Source of the DNA: Sulfuricurvum sp.
GTDB taxonomy: Bacteria > Campylobacterota > Campylobacteria > Campylobacterales > Sulfurimonadaceae
Direction of reading: 5' to 3'
DNA length: 64,000 bases
Assembly: GCF_028710345.1 (NCBI RefSeq)
Contig: NZ_JAQTUH010000008.1
Span: 1-64,000 of the forward strand
The position numbers and the translations under genes are program-made. Below, one piece after another: positions 10,409 through 19,816 of the stretch. Position 1 is the stretch's first letter. Every line of letters begins with the position of its first letter. The notes under the pieces are model-generated. The model saw only the letters and a list, made by a program, of their open reading frames with translations, ran no database searches and was not told where the DNA came from.

Positions 10409-12013
10409 CTAACTACTGGTTTTATATGCACGTTGTACCAATAAATCTGCCACTTCAAAACTCGCATCAACCAATTCGATTTCCGATAAATCGCGTAAAC
10501 TTTTGCGCTCTTCAACACTGTCAATTTTTAAGATTATTTTGGCTTTAGGATCAAAGCGGAGTACCGCTTCACTGATAAGACGACGCTTTTGTTCGCTGAT
10601 CATCGTAATAATGATTGCTTTTGCCTCTTTTACCATCAACGATTCCAAAACTGGGAGTTTATCGAGGTGTCCGAAATACGCCATGTAGTTGAGCTTACGG
10701 GCATGGAGAACATGTTTTAGGTTGTCTGAGATGATAATAAAATTAGCCCCTTGTGAGTGAAGATTGGATGCAACGATTTTCCCCAATACCCCAAATCCTG
10801 CCACGATAATGTGTTCAGATCGCTCAATAGGGGTAATGACGTCCGATTCGTAAAACTCTTTTTCGAAATAAGAGGAGAGTTTATAAATATTTCCTATAAT
10901 AAAAGGGGTGAGAATCATCGAAATAACACTCACTAAAATCAAAAAACTTGCCATCTCTTCACTAATGAGTTTTTGTGCTCCCGCGAGGGCGAAAATAGCA
11001 AAAGAGAACTCTCCGATTTGTGCGAGAGAGAGTGCCGTTTTTGCCGAGGTGTTTTTGTCCGAATTACGGCGGATAATGGCATAAATAACTACTGCTTTAA
11101 AGAGCATTGCAAAGATAAAAATAAAGGTGATAATGTGGATGTTCTCCGCAAAATAGAGCATATCGATTTTCGTCCCCACCCCGAAGAAAAAAGCCCCTAG
11201 CAAGAGGTCTTTATAGGTAGAAATATCGGATTCGACTTTGACGTTATAGCGAGTATCCGCGATAATCATCCCTGCGATAAATGCCCCCAGTGAGTAGGTA
11301 AATCCCATGCTATGGGCGAGCAATGCCGCCCCTATAAGGATAGAGAAAACCGAGCCTAAAAAGAGCTCTTCGAGTTCTGTTTTCGCTGAAAACTGCAACA
11401 GTGCATTGACGATTTTATCTCCGATTGTAAACATAAATACGACGACAAAAACAGCGGAGAGAAGAGTTTTGAGTAGTACTTCACCTAGTGATAGGGTATC
11501 GTTGGATAAAAAGGTGATGAGCAATAAAATCGGGATAACGGCGAGATCTTGAAAAATCAAAATTCCCATCGATTTTTGACCATAGGGTGTATGGATGTCC
11601 TTAGACTCTTTGAGATAGGTGAGGACGATGGCGGTGGAGGATAGGGAAAATGCTAATGAGATGATGAGCGAGGTGTTGAAATCGAGATGAAACAGAAAAT
11701 GTGAGAGTAAAAAGATCACGACGACGCTGAAGAGTACTTGGAGTATCCCGTTGGTGAGGAGGATATCTTTCATCTTTTTGATTTTATCCAGACTCAGTTC
11801 CAACCCGATAGTAAACATCAAAAAAACGATCCCAAACTCCCCGATAAAATCGAGTGAATCGTTCGCTGAACCGTTAAACCCGAACAAGGTACTGATGATT
11901 GTTCCCGTCGCGATATAGCCGATGATATGCGATATCCCGAACCGTTTTAGGATGATGTTGAGCACCGTCGCGATGGCAACAGTTAAAAAGATTGATAAGA
12001 GTAAAGTTTCCAT
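10409..12013 (-). CDS. CPA2 family cation/proton antiporter with RCK/TrkA-N domain (KefB-like)
   Basis: The 534-residue product has about 12 hydrophobic segments in residues 1-380. These include GYIATGTIIS and the acidic EFGIVFLMFTIGLELS motif of the Na/H exchanger fold. A cytoplasmic nucleotide-binding TrkA-N domain follows (IIVAGFGVLGKIVASNL, near residue 400). It is likely a K+/H+ or Na+/H+ antiporter regulated through NAD(H) or another ligand on the RCK domain. The ATG at 12013 (METLLLS) is preferred; the frame also offers a TTG six codons upstream. Neither start has a strong ribosome site. The Kef ancillary flavoprotein is not adjacent, so a glutathione-gated Kef role is not supported. 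Confidence 0.85.
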   Translation of the reverse strand: METLLLSIFLTVAIATVLNIILKRFGISHIIGYIATGTIISTLFGFNGSANDSLDFIGEFGIVFLMFTIGLELSLDKIKKMKDILLTNGILQVLFSVVVIFLLSHFLFHLDFNTSLIISLAFSLSSTAIVLTYLKESKDIHTPYGQKSMGILIFQDLAVIPILLLITFLSNDTLSLGEVLLKTLLSAVFVVVFMFTIGDKIVNALLQFSAKTELEELFLGSVFSILIGAALLAHSMGFTYSLGAFIAGMIIADTRYNVKVESDISTYKDLLLGAFFFGVGTKIDMLYFAENIHIITFIFIFAMLFKAVVIYAIIRRNSDKNTSAKTALSLAQIGEFSFAIFALAGAQKLISEEMASFLILVSVISMILTPFIIGNIYKLSSYFEKEFYESDVITPIERSEHIIVAGFGVLGKIVASNLHSQGANFIIISDNLKHVLHARKLNYMAYFGHLDKLPVLESLMVKEAKAIIITMISEQKRRLISEAVLRFDPKAKIILKIDSVEERKSLRDLSEIELVDASFEVADLLVQRAYKTSS

Positions 12014-12119
12014 AGTGACATTATAGTGCAAGGTGAGTACTAGGGGTGGTTAAAAAGTGGGCGGTTACGATTGTATGTAGAGAAGTGAAGATTTAATATC
12101 TCATCTTCGTTATTTGGTT

Positions 12120-12785
12120 CTACTTCAAGACTCGTGACACTTTATGTGGAATTATATATGTTCCATCTAGCATATGGTCTATGATCTGGATAGCCAAAGA
12201 TAATTGTTCTTTATTATGTGCTTGTACTTCATGAGCGGCTTTATTTCCGAGAACTCTGAGTTTATGAAGTATATCAACGCCTTCTTTGGTTACTATGGAC
12301 TTCTCATGAAGAGAATTTATTTGCTGGTTAAGGTCTTTACCTTCAGCTTTTTGATCTTTGCAAATGGTTTCTATTAAAGCTCTAATTCCAATACCAGCTA
12401 AAATATTTTGTTCGTTTTCAATTGCTAAAATAGTTTCTTGATATATACCTTGAACTTCAACTGGTAATAAATAAATATTTATGGCTTTAAGCCCTTCAAA
12501 GCGACTTGGATAGTATTTAATTGTTTCATAATGGTATATTCCATCTATGTCAACATCATAATCTTCTGAACAAGTTGAACTCACTCTAAACGAGATATTT
12601 TCACAGCCGAGGCATTGAATTATTTGATTCTTTACAGTCCAATCGACTGAATTTCCACCACCGTGATCTTCACTACCATTTTCACAATAAGAGGAAATTA
12701 TTTTATGCGATGTTTCTCGGCAACATTCTTTACAAATAAATTTATGTGTTCCCTCTAAATTGTTTTCTAAAATGAAATCTTTCAA
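12120..12785 (-). CDS. DUF4145 domain-containing protein
   Basis: The 221-residue soluble protein has N-terminal zinc-ribbon-like cysteines (CKECC near 18-22 and CLGC near 78-81) with Asp/Gly-rich loops between them. An alpha-helical DUF4145 region follows (residues about 125-205, with IGIRALIETICKD and KLRVLGNKAAHE). DUF4145 occurs alone or fused to restriction and other defence enzymes, but its biochemical activity is not established. The gene stands alone between the antiporter and a REP-like repeat, its base composition is more AT-rich than its neighbours, and no partner gene is next to it. It is therefore probably an acquired accessory gene. The function is unknown. Confidence 0.7.
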   Translation of the reverse strand: MKDFILENNLEGTHKFICKECCRETSHKIISSYCENGSEDHGGGNSVDWTVKNQIIQCLGCENISFRVSSTCSEDYDVDIDGIYHYETIKYYPSRFEGLKAINIYLLPVEVQGIYQETILAIENEQNILAGIGIRALIETICKDQKAEGKDLNQQINSLHEKSIVTKEGVDILHKLRVLGNKAAHEVQAHNKEQLSLAIQIIDHMLDGTYIIPHKVSRVLK

Positions 12786-12913
12786 GTATATTTTCCTCTC
12801 ACGATTAGAAATAAATATCAGGTATTTAATCTTTAATTTTTTGGCTTACAAAAAGAAAGGGGGCAAAGGGATAAACCTATCAATCTAATCTTACCACTCC
12901 ATTGTCTGTATTA

Positions 12914-13014
12914 CTCGTTCCCAGCGTCCTCGTTGGGAATGCATAACGTCAGATAAAAAGTGTGTAAAAGCTTAGTAAAAAATGGCTATACACTCCCAAA
13001 CTGGAGTTTGGGAG
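12914..13014. repeat. Two REP-like inverted repeats
   Basis: The first unit (12914-12948) contains TTCCCA...TGGGAA arms with a GCGTCCTCG loop and ends in GCATAACG. The second unit (12993-13014) is CTCCCAAACTGGAGTTTGGGAG, an almost perfect palindrome. Both resemble the short extragenic palindromes of the form GTTCCCA-loop-TGGGAATGC seen in many proteobacteria. They fill most of the 287-bp gap between the DUF4145 gene and the cytochrome gene. Confidence 0.6.
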
Positions 13015-13072
13015 CGAGAAGATATTACGGAGAATACAAAATATTAAAGATGATACGGCAGAGCCGTATCTC

Positions 13073-13480
13073 CTACCAGTCGCGCACGAGGTTGTGACAG
13101 CGCATACAAGCACGTTGAATATCGAGATAAGCATTTTGGGCTGTGTCACGACGGACGTTATCCATACTCGATTTAATGATTTCGACGTTATCGTTGATCA
13201 AGTGTGCAGATGTACTTGCGATACGGGTTTTATGCGCTTTATTTGCTGGGAGCATATTACGCATAATCGCTTCATCACCTAATAGTTTATTGCTCTCTTC
13301 GCCAAGGGCTTCCGCAGCTTTAAGCGATTTGGCTTTATCTCCTTCGATAAAACCCGCTTGCATCTGCATCATGTAGTTATTGAGTTTGTACATATTTTCT
13401 TTGAGATTAAACTCTGCTGCATTGAGAGTTGAACTGATTGTTAAAGCCGCCATAGCACTGATTAAAAATCTTTTACCCAT
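13073..13480 (-). CDS. Small periplasmic monohaem c-type cytochrome
   Basis: The protein of about 135 residues starts at the ATG at 13480 (MGKRFL), with an AGGAG ribosome site; an upstream in-frame start has none. Residues 1-22 form a Sec signal peptide ending near LNAAEF. The mature part is helical (four-helix-like spacing). A single CXXCH haem site (CMRCH) lies close to the C-terminus. This placement at the end of a four-helix bundle is the pattern of cytochrome c'-type proteins. It is probably periplasmic; the redox partner is unknown. The sensor kinase downstream (13601-16213) is co-oriented about 120 bp upstream of it, but no functional link is demonstrated. Confidence 0.75.
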   Translation of the reverse strand: MGKRFLISAMAALTISSTLNAAEFNLKENMYKLNNYMMQMQAGFIEGDKAKSLKAAEALGEESNKLLGDEAIMRNMLPANKAHKTRIASTSAHLINDNVEIIKSSMDNVRRDTAQNAYLDIQRACMRCHNLVRDW

Positions 13481-13600
13481 AAAAACTCCTTGAATGATGT
13501 TAGGAATACTATAAGTCAATTTTGATTAAATGAATATTAATTCATGTTATAGAAAAAGGATAAATTGTTATGTTATGAAGAAACTCTATAAACACCTTTC

Positions 13601-16213
13601 TTAAAAATCTATTTTTTCAAAATCGATTCCTTGAATATCTACTTCCTCTTGTTTCAACTTTTGCTCTTCTTGTTCGAGCAGTAATGAAGGAATTTTTATA
13701 TAAAAGCAAGTACCGTCAGTGGTAGCTTCAAATCCAATGGAGCCATGTAGATTGTTTTCGACTATTGCTTTGGCGATGTAAAGCCCTAATCCGCTCCCCT
13801 CTTGCACTTCTTTGGTTGAAAAATAGGGTTCGAATATCCGATCTTTGATTGTTTCATTCACACCACCACCGTTATCGATAATCTCTACAACGAAAAGCCC
13901 ATTCTCCTCCAAATAATTGGTGCGCAATGTAATTTTTGCAGAAGCGACGTTACGATGTATTAGGACATCTTTGGCATTGGTAATCAGATTAATCAGCACC
14001 TGTATGACGTCTTGTTGTCGTGTATTGATTTGCATCTCTATGTTACACTCTTTTTGCAGTGTGATATGATTGTTTTCTAAATCTTTTTCTAATAATTGGA
14101 CGGCATTGCAGATAATAGTATCTAATTCATTCGTCTCTATTTGTGTATCATTTTTAAAACAGTTGCTAAAATTATCGATGGTATTGGATAAAAATTCTAC
14201 TTGTTCTGTCATGGTTTTGATACTTTCTTGCTCTTCGAGTTCCATAAGTTGCAGTGTAAACTCTAAGTTATTTAAACACATTTGGATGATTGAAAGGGGT
14301 TGACGCCATTGTTGAGCAATCATACTCAGCATTTCTCCCACTGCTACAAGACGTGATTGTGCTAACAACATTTTTTCTTTTTCTTTGAGGGTGTTTTCGA
14401 TTGTTCGGTATTTACTGACATCTTCACCGATGGCTATAAGGTGTGTAATGGTGCCATTCACATCTTTTATTGGGGAAATCGCCATACGAATAATATGTTC
14501 GGAGCCATCTTTATGTTGTTTTTGTACCTCACCAATCCATACTTTGTTTTCTGAGAGGGTATTGTAGAGATCTTTAGAGGCGAGAGGATTGAGCCCAATC
14601 GTGTTGAGTAGCTCTGCATTATGTCCCACAAGTTCTGATTCCTCATGCCCACAACACTCGCAAAAAGAGTTATTAACATACTCCACAACACCATCTACTG
14701 TGCTGATTAATATGGTATTACTCGATTGATTTACCGCTTTTTGTAACAATACGAGTTTTTGGTGTAACTCTTCACTGGAAGTGATATCGACTAGATTTAC
14801 CACAAAAAGTGATGCATCATGCGCAAAACGGTCGATATGGGCATGGAATACACGAGGATAACCATTTTGATCGAGCATCGTAATTTTAGAATATACCCCC
14901 TGTTGTTGCATCGCAAAAATAGTCGATAAACAACTATGCTCTCTATCATTATGTGTTTCATCAATAAAATACGAACATAACCCGTGATGAATAATTTCAT
15001 CGGACGATAAAACACCGAAAAAATTTAAAAAGGACTCATTGCATTCAACAATACGTGTTTCGTCGCCCAACATTGTTAATGCAGTTTGACTATCGAGCAT
15101 TTGTCGAAAAATATGTTCACGTTCCATTTGTTTGGTCAATTCTCCATTCAAAGTGGCAATACGAGCAGACTGTTTTTGTAACTGTCGATAGAGAAAAAGG
15201 ATAAAGACTACTATCACACTCAGGACAAGGATAATTAAAATAGCTAGAATAATCTCTACGGCATATTTTTTCACAACTTCCGTAAGGGTGATTTCTGCAT
15301 CATAAGGGGGCATATTTAAGGTTTTAAGGAGGTCGTGAACCGGTGAATAATCCATTGGAATCGTCCAATGGTCGGTTTTGGTACGTTTGGCAACGTCAAA
15401 TTGCGGTTCAATACCAAGCAAGGCAATAAGAACTGATTCAGCAAGTTCATCAGATGTGTGGGAGAGTTTAGAAAAAGGCCATTCGGGATAGAGTGCGGTA
15501 CTGGTTGCAAAAGGAAATCCAGAATAGCTTTTGGGGGCGATAACGCGTACCTGATTCATACTGATTTTACCTTCGCTTGCCATCCGCTCTAATGTATCAC
15601 TGCGTATGGTTCCTGCGTCTACGCGCCCTTCTAAGACTGCATGCACAACAGCATCATGTGAATGTAAAAAAAGAAGCTTCGAAAAATCCTTTTCGCTCAC
15701 TCCATGATCGAGTAACTCTTTTTTTCCCATAATCCATCCACCAAACGATTCCGGATCCACTGCTGCGAAACGTTTGTGCCGAGTATCTTCGAGCGTGTGG
15801 ATGCTGGTATTGTCGCTTCGAGTAAAAATAACTCCCCCAAAACGTTGCTGACCGGGTCCTTTGTCCGAGTGATTTTGAAGTGTAGCGATTCGACTTGCAC
15901 CGTAATGGTACTCGAATGCAACATACTGAAATGTATTGGTCAATACAAAATCGACCGAATTATGAGCTACGGCATCATTAAGATCTTTAAAACCAAGAGG
16001 AACGATTTTAAAGGTATATGTGGGAATTTGTTGATCTAAATACTCTGCTAATGGCTGCCACTGCTGCATCGTTTGCGGTATACCTCGTTTTGCAAGAATA
16101 CCTATTTTAATAGTCTCTTTAGTTTCAGAGTGGGCATTGAGTGTCGTAAAGAGTAATAAAATAAACAAAATAATCGAGATAATACTTTTATGAGGTTTTG
16201 TAGTACGATGCAT
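13601..16213 (-). CDS. PhnD-type periplasmic-binding, PAS-containing sensor kinase with His to Gln in the phosphoacceptor motif
   Basis: The 870-residue protein has an N-terminal signal or membrane segment (about 10-27). A PhnD/PBP-like sensor domain follows (about 32-300, starting IKIGILAKRGIPQTMQQW), as in TtrS-type kinases. A membrane helix lies at about 325-348, then two or three PAS domains (about 360-590), a dimerisation helix and a complete HATPase domain (DNGGGVNETIKDRIFEPYF, GSGLGLYIAKAIVE). In the helix where relatives have AHQWRQPL, this protein reads AQQWRQPL; the codon at 14312-14314 is CAA, so the phosphoacceptor His is Gln634. It may act only as a phosphatase or as a partner in a hetero-kinase, or use another His. 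No response regulator is adjacent. Confidence 0.8.
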   Translation of the reverse strand: MHRTTKPHKSIISIILFILLLFTTLNAHSETKETIKIGILAKRGIPQTMQQWQPLAEYLDQQIPTYTFKIVPLGFKDLNDAVAHNSVDFVLTNTFQYVAFEYHYGASRIATLQNHSDKGPGQQRFGGVIFTRSDNTSIHTLEDTRHKRFAAVDPESFGGWIMGKKELLDHGVSEKDFSKLLFLHSHDAVVHAVLEGRVDAGTIRSDTLERMASEGKISMNQVRVIAPKSYSGFPFATSTALYPEWPFSKLSHTSDELAESVLIALLGIEPQFDVAKRTKTDHWTIPMDYSPVHDLLKTLNMPPYDAEITLTEVVKKYAVEIILAILIILVLSVIVVFILFLYRQLQKQSARIATLNGELTKQMEREHIFRQMLDSQTALTMLGDETRIVECNESFLNFFGVLSSDEIIHHGLCSYFIDETHNDREHSCLSTIFAMQQQGVYSKITMLDQNGYPRVFHAHIDRFAHDASLFVVNLVDITSSEELHQKLVLLQKAVNQSSNTILISTVDGVVEYVNNSFCECCGHEESELVGHNAELLNTIGLNPLASKDLYNTLSENKVWIGEVQKQHKDGSEHIIRMAISPIKDVNGTITHLIAIGEDVSKYRTIENTLKEKEKMLLAQSRLVAVGEMLSMIAQQWRQPLSIIQMCLNNLEFTLQLMELEEQESIKTMTEQVEFLSNTIDNFSNCFKNDTQIETNELDTIICNAVQLLEKDLENNHITLQKECNIEMQINTRQQDVIQVLINLITNAKDVLIHRNVASAKITLRTNYLEENGLFVVEIIDNGGGVNETIKDRIFEPYFSTKEVQEGSGLGLYIAKAIVENNLHGSIGFEATTDGTCFYIKIPSLLLEQEEQKLKQEEVDIQGIDFEKIDF

Positions 16214-16272
16214 AAGAATCTCCCATTTTTATTTGGATAAATGCGATCATTGATTACACTCACCAAAATCAA

Positions 16273-17877
16273 TTAAGATGTTTTAAACTGATCTAGTGAT
16301 TTGCTTAGATTCTCTGCTAATTGTGCCAAATGTTCAGCCGCCGCTGCTATCTCTTCGACACTTCGTGCATTGGTCATGGATAAATGGTTTATGGTATCAA
16401 TTTGCATGATAACCTCTTTGGTTTTTATATTACCGAAGGAAGCATCTTCTGCTGTTTGATTGGCTATTTTTGCTGCATCTGCGATAATGCCTACTGTTTT
16501 ATTCATCGTTAATTCAACAGTTTTAGATCGTGTTCCCAGCAGTTCAATTTTTTTGGCACTTTTGGACATAGCTTCCGTGACTTCCATAACCGATTGAACG
16601 ATTACCGAGACCGTAGCATTGCTTTCAGTCAAGCTTTTTTGTGTCCGCTCCGCCAGCTTTCGTACTTCGTCGGCAACTACGGCAAATCCACGTCCGTGTT
16701 CTCCTGCGCGAGCGGCTTCAATAGCGGCATTGAGTGCTAGTAAGTTTGTTTGATCGGCTATATCGGTAATAACAGAAAGGATAGATTTCACTTGTTCTGC
16801 TTCTGATGAGAGTCTCTCTAGCTGAGTGGACATTTCTACCTGTTCAGCAACAATCAGTTGTAATGCACTTGATACGGATAGAACATCTTTAGCAGCGTCA
16901 GATACCTCATGGGAAGCTTCGTTTATCTCGACTTCCGCTTTTTTGGATTCATCTTCGCTATTCGATAGTATATCGGCTACTTCGTTGGAGCTCTCTTTTG
17001 TTTCATCAACGGCAACGGCGGTATCTTCTGTTCGTTTTCCTATTTGTAAGCTTGTAACCGATAACTCTTCCGCAACCGATGCATTTTCGGATGCCGATCT
17101 TTTAGCTCCGTCTATTGCTATGGCGAGTTCATGCAAAAGCATATTAACATACACCATCGTTTCAGCAATTTCATCTTTGCTTCCGGTCTCTATTTTTTTG
17201 GTGAGATCTTTACTCTTCATAATCTCTTCGCACCCTTTTTTGGCTGCGGAAATGGAACTATTAATCGATCTTAAAACCAGTAAAAACGTTCCGATGGAGA
17301 GTATCACAATAAGTGCAACGGTTATTTCAGAGGAGCTGGAACTGTCTTTTATATATTTTAGATTTCTTTTTTCTACCCCTTCTTTAAAAACGGTGACTTT
17401 TTCCTCTATGATTTTGTATCTATCAGCAGATAATCGCGTAAGAGTTGTTAATTTTTTCCCGTCATTGGTCACAAAAAATTGATCGCTATTAATCTCTTTT
17501 TGATATTTTTTGATAATCTCCATTCGTTCATTGTTGCTCTCTTTCCACTCTTTGATGAGCTCCAATATCTCTTTGATCTGCGCTTTTGCTTCCGCAGCAC
17601 GAGATTGTTGAGAGAGTGCATTGAGATTTTCGACAATAGAGAGATATTCTTTTTCATAATTTTGGGCAAATCTTTCATCAAAAAGGAGTTGATACCCTCT
17701 TAAATTCATCATAAGTTTAGCTTCGGACGTTTCGAGTTTACCAATATCTCCGATTCTCTTGACTGCCCTAGCGGCATCAGAGTTCCCTTTCCACGTTAAA
17801 TACCCTATAGCGCTAAACCCTACAATCAATAGTGCGAAGAAAAGTGTTAATTTACCTTTTATGGTTCCGAGACTCAT
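16273..17877 (-). CDS. Methyl-accepting chemotaxis protein
   Basis: The protein of about 534 residues starts at the ATG at 17877 (MSLGTIKG), with AGGAG upstream. The first membrane helix is at about 9-26 and is followed by a roughly 165-residue helical periplasmic domain of four-helix-bundle type. The second helix is at about 190-208 with a HAMP-like linker. The signalling domain carries the conserved tip [19 protein letters not shown] and [19 protein letters not shown]. It reports through CheW/CheA to the flagellar motor. No pentapeptide for CheR/CheB docking is seen at the C-terminus (ends LDQFKTS). The ligand is unknown. It sits directly upstream of the PhnD-PAS kinase on the same strand, about 60 bp apart, so both may respond to related stimuli. 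Confidence 0.92.
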   Translation of the reverse strand: MSLGTIKGKLTLFFALLIVGFSAIGYLTWKGNSDAARAVKRIGDIGKLETSEAKLMMNLRGYQLLFDERFAQNYEKEYLSIVENLNALSQQSRAAEAKAQIKEILELIKEWKESNNERMEIIKKYQKEINSDQFFVTNDGKKLTTLTRLSADRYKIIEEKVTVFKEGVEKRNLKYIKDSSSSSEITVALIVILSIGTFLLVLRSINSSISAAKKGCEEIMKSKDLTKKIETGSKDEIAETMVYVNMLLHELAIAIDGAKRSASENASVAEELSVTSLQIGKRTEDTAVAVDETKESSNEVADILSNSEDESKKAEVEINEASHEVSDAAKDVLSVSSALQLIVAEQVEMSTQLERLSSEAEQVKSILSVITDIADQTNLLALNAAIEAARAGEHGRGFAVVADEVRKLAERTQKSLTESNATVSVIVQSVMEVTEAMSKSAKKIELLGTRSKTVELTMNKTVGIIADAAKIANQTAEDASFGNIKTKEVIMQIDTINHLSMTNARSVEEIAAAAEHLAQLAENLSKSLDQFKTS

Positions 17878-18035
17878 GGTGACTCCTATAAAAGAGGGTG
17901 GTATAGAAAAATTATATTCCATTTCACTTAATGCAATCTTTTATACAAATTTTAACAATAAATGGTTTTTGAAGAATTTTTATATGCTTGAGATTGGAAA
18001 TAGTAGGATTATCGAAACGGTACAAAGTAAGTAAT

Positions 18036-19115
18036 TTAAAGAAGTATAAGCTTTTCTCTCGTATCTTCATACATTTTTGTCTCTAAAACGAGAGAGATTT
18101 TATCCGTTGGAATCGTATCCACGACGATGATTGCTGAAGTATTGAACGGGTTATCACTTAGTTGTGTCCGTAACGCTATCTCGGTTTCGAGGGAAGGTGC
18201 ATTAAACATCAATTCTTGGGTGTTTTTATACATCGATGAGGTGAGCAGATTAAACGTATCGAGGGTGATAAATCGTACCTCTTCACGGTTGAGAAAAAAC
18301 TGACCGTCTATTTCAAAATCAATTTTTCCCTCGGTGGAGGTGCGGTTGATGGTGGAGTAGAAGAGGGGGTAAGAGGGGACGATTTCGGTGCCGACTTTTA
18401 CTAAAGATCGAATCAGGCGGTAGTTGTAAAACCGCTCTTTGATGATACGATAGGAAATGCCTTGTTCTTCGAGTGCATTACGGCGGCTGTAGAGTTCCAA
18501 TCTCTCTTCGATAGAGGCAGGGAGAATCTGTTTTGAAATAGGGGAGAACATCTCGTCCATCAGTCGTTGTTGCTGATTTCGTTGCATGGAGAGTCCAAAA
18601 AGACAACCGCAATAGTCTTGACGGTAGAGTTGCTGTTCTTTGGCAACGCGTCCTTGATCGGCGGTTCCATTATTTTTACGGTAATCAAACGCCACAAATT
18701 TGACACCATGCGTCTCTTCGAATGCTTCGCCGCTACTGATAAGTTGTTCTTGGGATTTTTTTGGGCTGACGAGGAGGGTGGTGGTCATGGTAGACTCGCC
18801 GAGTTCGATGGCTTTGTGGGCACTTACCTCGAAACGCTTATCAAAGCACACCTCGCAGCGCGCTCCTTTTTCGGGCTCATATTCGAGACCTCGAACCGCG
18901 TCCATCCAGTTCTCAAAATCGTATGGGCCTTCTATCAGCTCAATCCCCAGTTTTTTGCAACTACGTTCAACGTCTAAAAGGCGCAATCGGTATTCGCTAT
19001 AAGGGTGGATATTGGGGTCATAGAAGAAAGCGACGAGCTTTTCATCGGGGTATTCGTACTGTAGTTTTTCGATAAAGAAGTGGGAATCGACGCTACAGCA
19101 GATGTGGACTAGCAT
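18036..19115 (-). CDS. queH: Epoxyqueuosine reductase QueH with C-terminal extension
   Basis: The first half of this 359-residue protein matches QueH (DUF208). It has an N-terminal HICCS motif (paired Cys), a YDPNIHPYSEY segment, GARCEVCFDKR, and a later DYCGCLFG pair. These cysteines fit a metal and iron-sulfur site. QueH reduces epoxyqueuosine to queuosine in the tRNA wobble position and is unrelated to QueG. Typical QueH proteins are about 180-220 residues, so residues about 205-359 are an extension without a recognised domain. The ATG at 19115 has no strong ribosome site. A REP-like repeat lies just upstream. Confidence 0.88.
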   Translation of the reverse strand: MLVHICCSVDSHFFIEKLQYEYPDEKLVAFFYDPNIHPYSEYRLRLLDVERSCKKLGIELIEGPYDFENWMDAVRGLEYEPEKGARCEVCFDKRFEVSAHKAIELGESTMTTTLLVSPKKSQEQLISSGEAFEETHGVKFVAFDYRKNNGTADQGRVAKEQQLYRQDYCGCLFGLSMQRNQQQRLMDEMFSPISKQILPASIEERLELYSRRNALEEQGISYRIIKERFYNYRLIRSLVKVGTEIVPSYPLFYSTINRTSTEGKIDFEIDGQFFLNREEVRFITLDTFNLLTSSMYKNTQELMFNAPSLETEIALRTQLSDNPFNTSAIIVVDTIPTDKISLVLETKMYEDTREKLILL

Positions 19116-19136
19116 AAATTAGTTTTTTTGGTTTCT

Positions 19137-19208
19137 GTCATCCCCGACTTGATCGGGGATCCATCTTAAAACAAAGAGCTGGATTCCCAATCGAGTTGGG
19201 AATGACGG
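19137..19208. repeat. REP-like double hairpin
   Basis: Two stem-loops, CCCCG-acttgat-CGGGG and TTCCCAA-tcgag-TTGGGAA, are enclosed by GTCATCCCC at the left and GGAATGACGG at the right, themselves an inverted pair. This is the widespread bacterial repeat type that begins GTCATTCCC and ends GGAATCC. It fills the gap between queH and the cyclophilin gene. Confidence 0.65.
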
Positions 19209-19221
19209 AGAGGAGAACATC

Positions 19222-19728
19222 TTACTTTTTCTCAGCCAAAATCTCTACAGAATCGATACTATCACGCATAGCGATAGAGTCTAATACCGCCATTGATTCT
19301 TTATCATCCGCTTCGATTCCGCCGAATACGGTATGAACACCATCGAGGTGAGGACAGCTTACGAAACAGATGAAGAACTGGCTTCCTCCGGTGTTTGGTC
19401 CTGCGTGTGCCATAGAGAGAGTCCCTTTGACGTGGCGGTGCTTGTTCAGTGCAGTTTCACATGGAATTGCCCAACCCGGTCCACCGGTACCTGTACCGTG
19501 AGGACATCCCCCTTGAGCCATGAACCCAGGGATTACACGGTGAAAATTAAGACCGTTGTAATAGCCATCATTTACCAGTGCCGCGAAGTTAGCAACGGTA
19601 TTAGGAGTCTCTTCATTGTAAAGTTTGATCCATATAACCCCTTTAGCGGTAGTCATTTTTGCCCATTGGTAACTTGCCATCTCTTCTGGAGTGACAGTGT
19701 AAGTTTTAAGTTCTTTGCGTCCAAACAT
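19222..19728 (-). CDS. Cyclophilin-type peptidyl-prolyl cis-trans isomerase
   Basis: The 168-residue single-domain cyclophilin has the catalytic segment FHRVIPGFMAQGGCP, the GGSQFFIC motif and LDGVHTVFGG. These cover the conserved Arg, Phe, Gln and His of the active site. The usual Trp is in PGWAIPCE. There is no signal peptide, so it acts in the cytoplasm (PpiB-like) as a general proline isomerase. The ATG at 19728 is 12 bases after an AAGGAT ribosome site (rc of atcctt at 19736-19741). It diverges from the two-component kinase gene on the other strand. Confidence 0.92.
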   Translation of the reverse strand: MFGRKELKTYTVTPEEMASYQWAKMTTAKGVIWIKLYNEETPNTVANFAALVNDGYYNGLNFHRVIPGFMAQGGCPHGTGTGGPGWAIPCETALNKHRHVKGTLSMAHAGPNTGGSQFFICFVSCPHLDGVHTVFGGIEADDKESMAVLDSIAMRDSIDSVEILAEKK

Positions 19729-19776
19729 GGTTGGTATCCTTAGAGGTATATTTTTTGAAATTATAGTGGAACAATC

Positions 19777-19805
19777 TTAACTATCCAAGCCGAATGGGTT
19801 ATAAT
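19777..19805 (+). promoter_or_regulatory. Predicted sigma70 promoter of the two-component genes
   Basis: A -35 box TTAACT (19777-19782) and a perfect -10 box TATAAT (19800-19805) are separated by 17 bp. A transcript would begin near 19812, only about five bases ahead of the ATG at 19817. That ATG would then be leaderless, whereas the in-frame GTG at 19835 has a GGAGAG site inside the transcript. The promoter therefore bears on the choice of start for the kinase. Confidence 0.5.
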
Positions 19806-19816
19806 GAGGTAATTTA

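Noticed and set aside
10409-12013. Glutathione-gated KefB/KefC efflux system
   Set aside because: The transport and TrkA-N domains fit, but no KefF/KefG ancillary gene is adjacent and the specific glutathione-binding residues could not be verified by eye.
16826-17482. Plus-strand open frame of 218 codons inside the chemoreceptor gene
   Set aside because: The Ser-rich antisense product is a shadow of the helical MCP domain.
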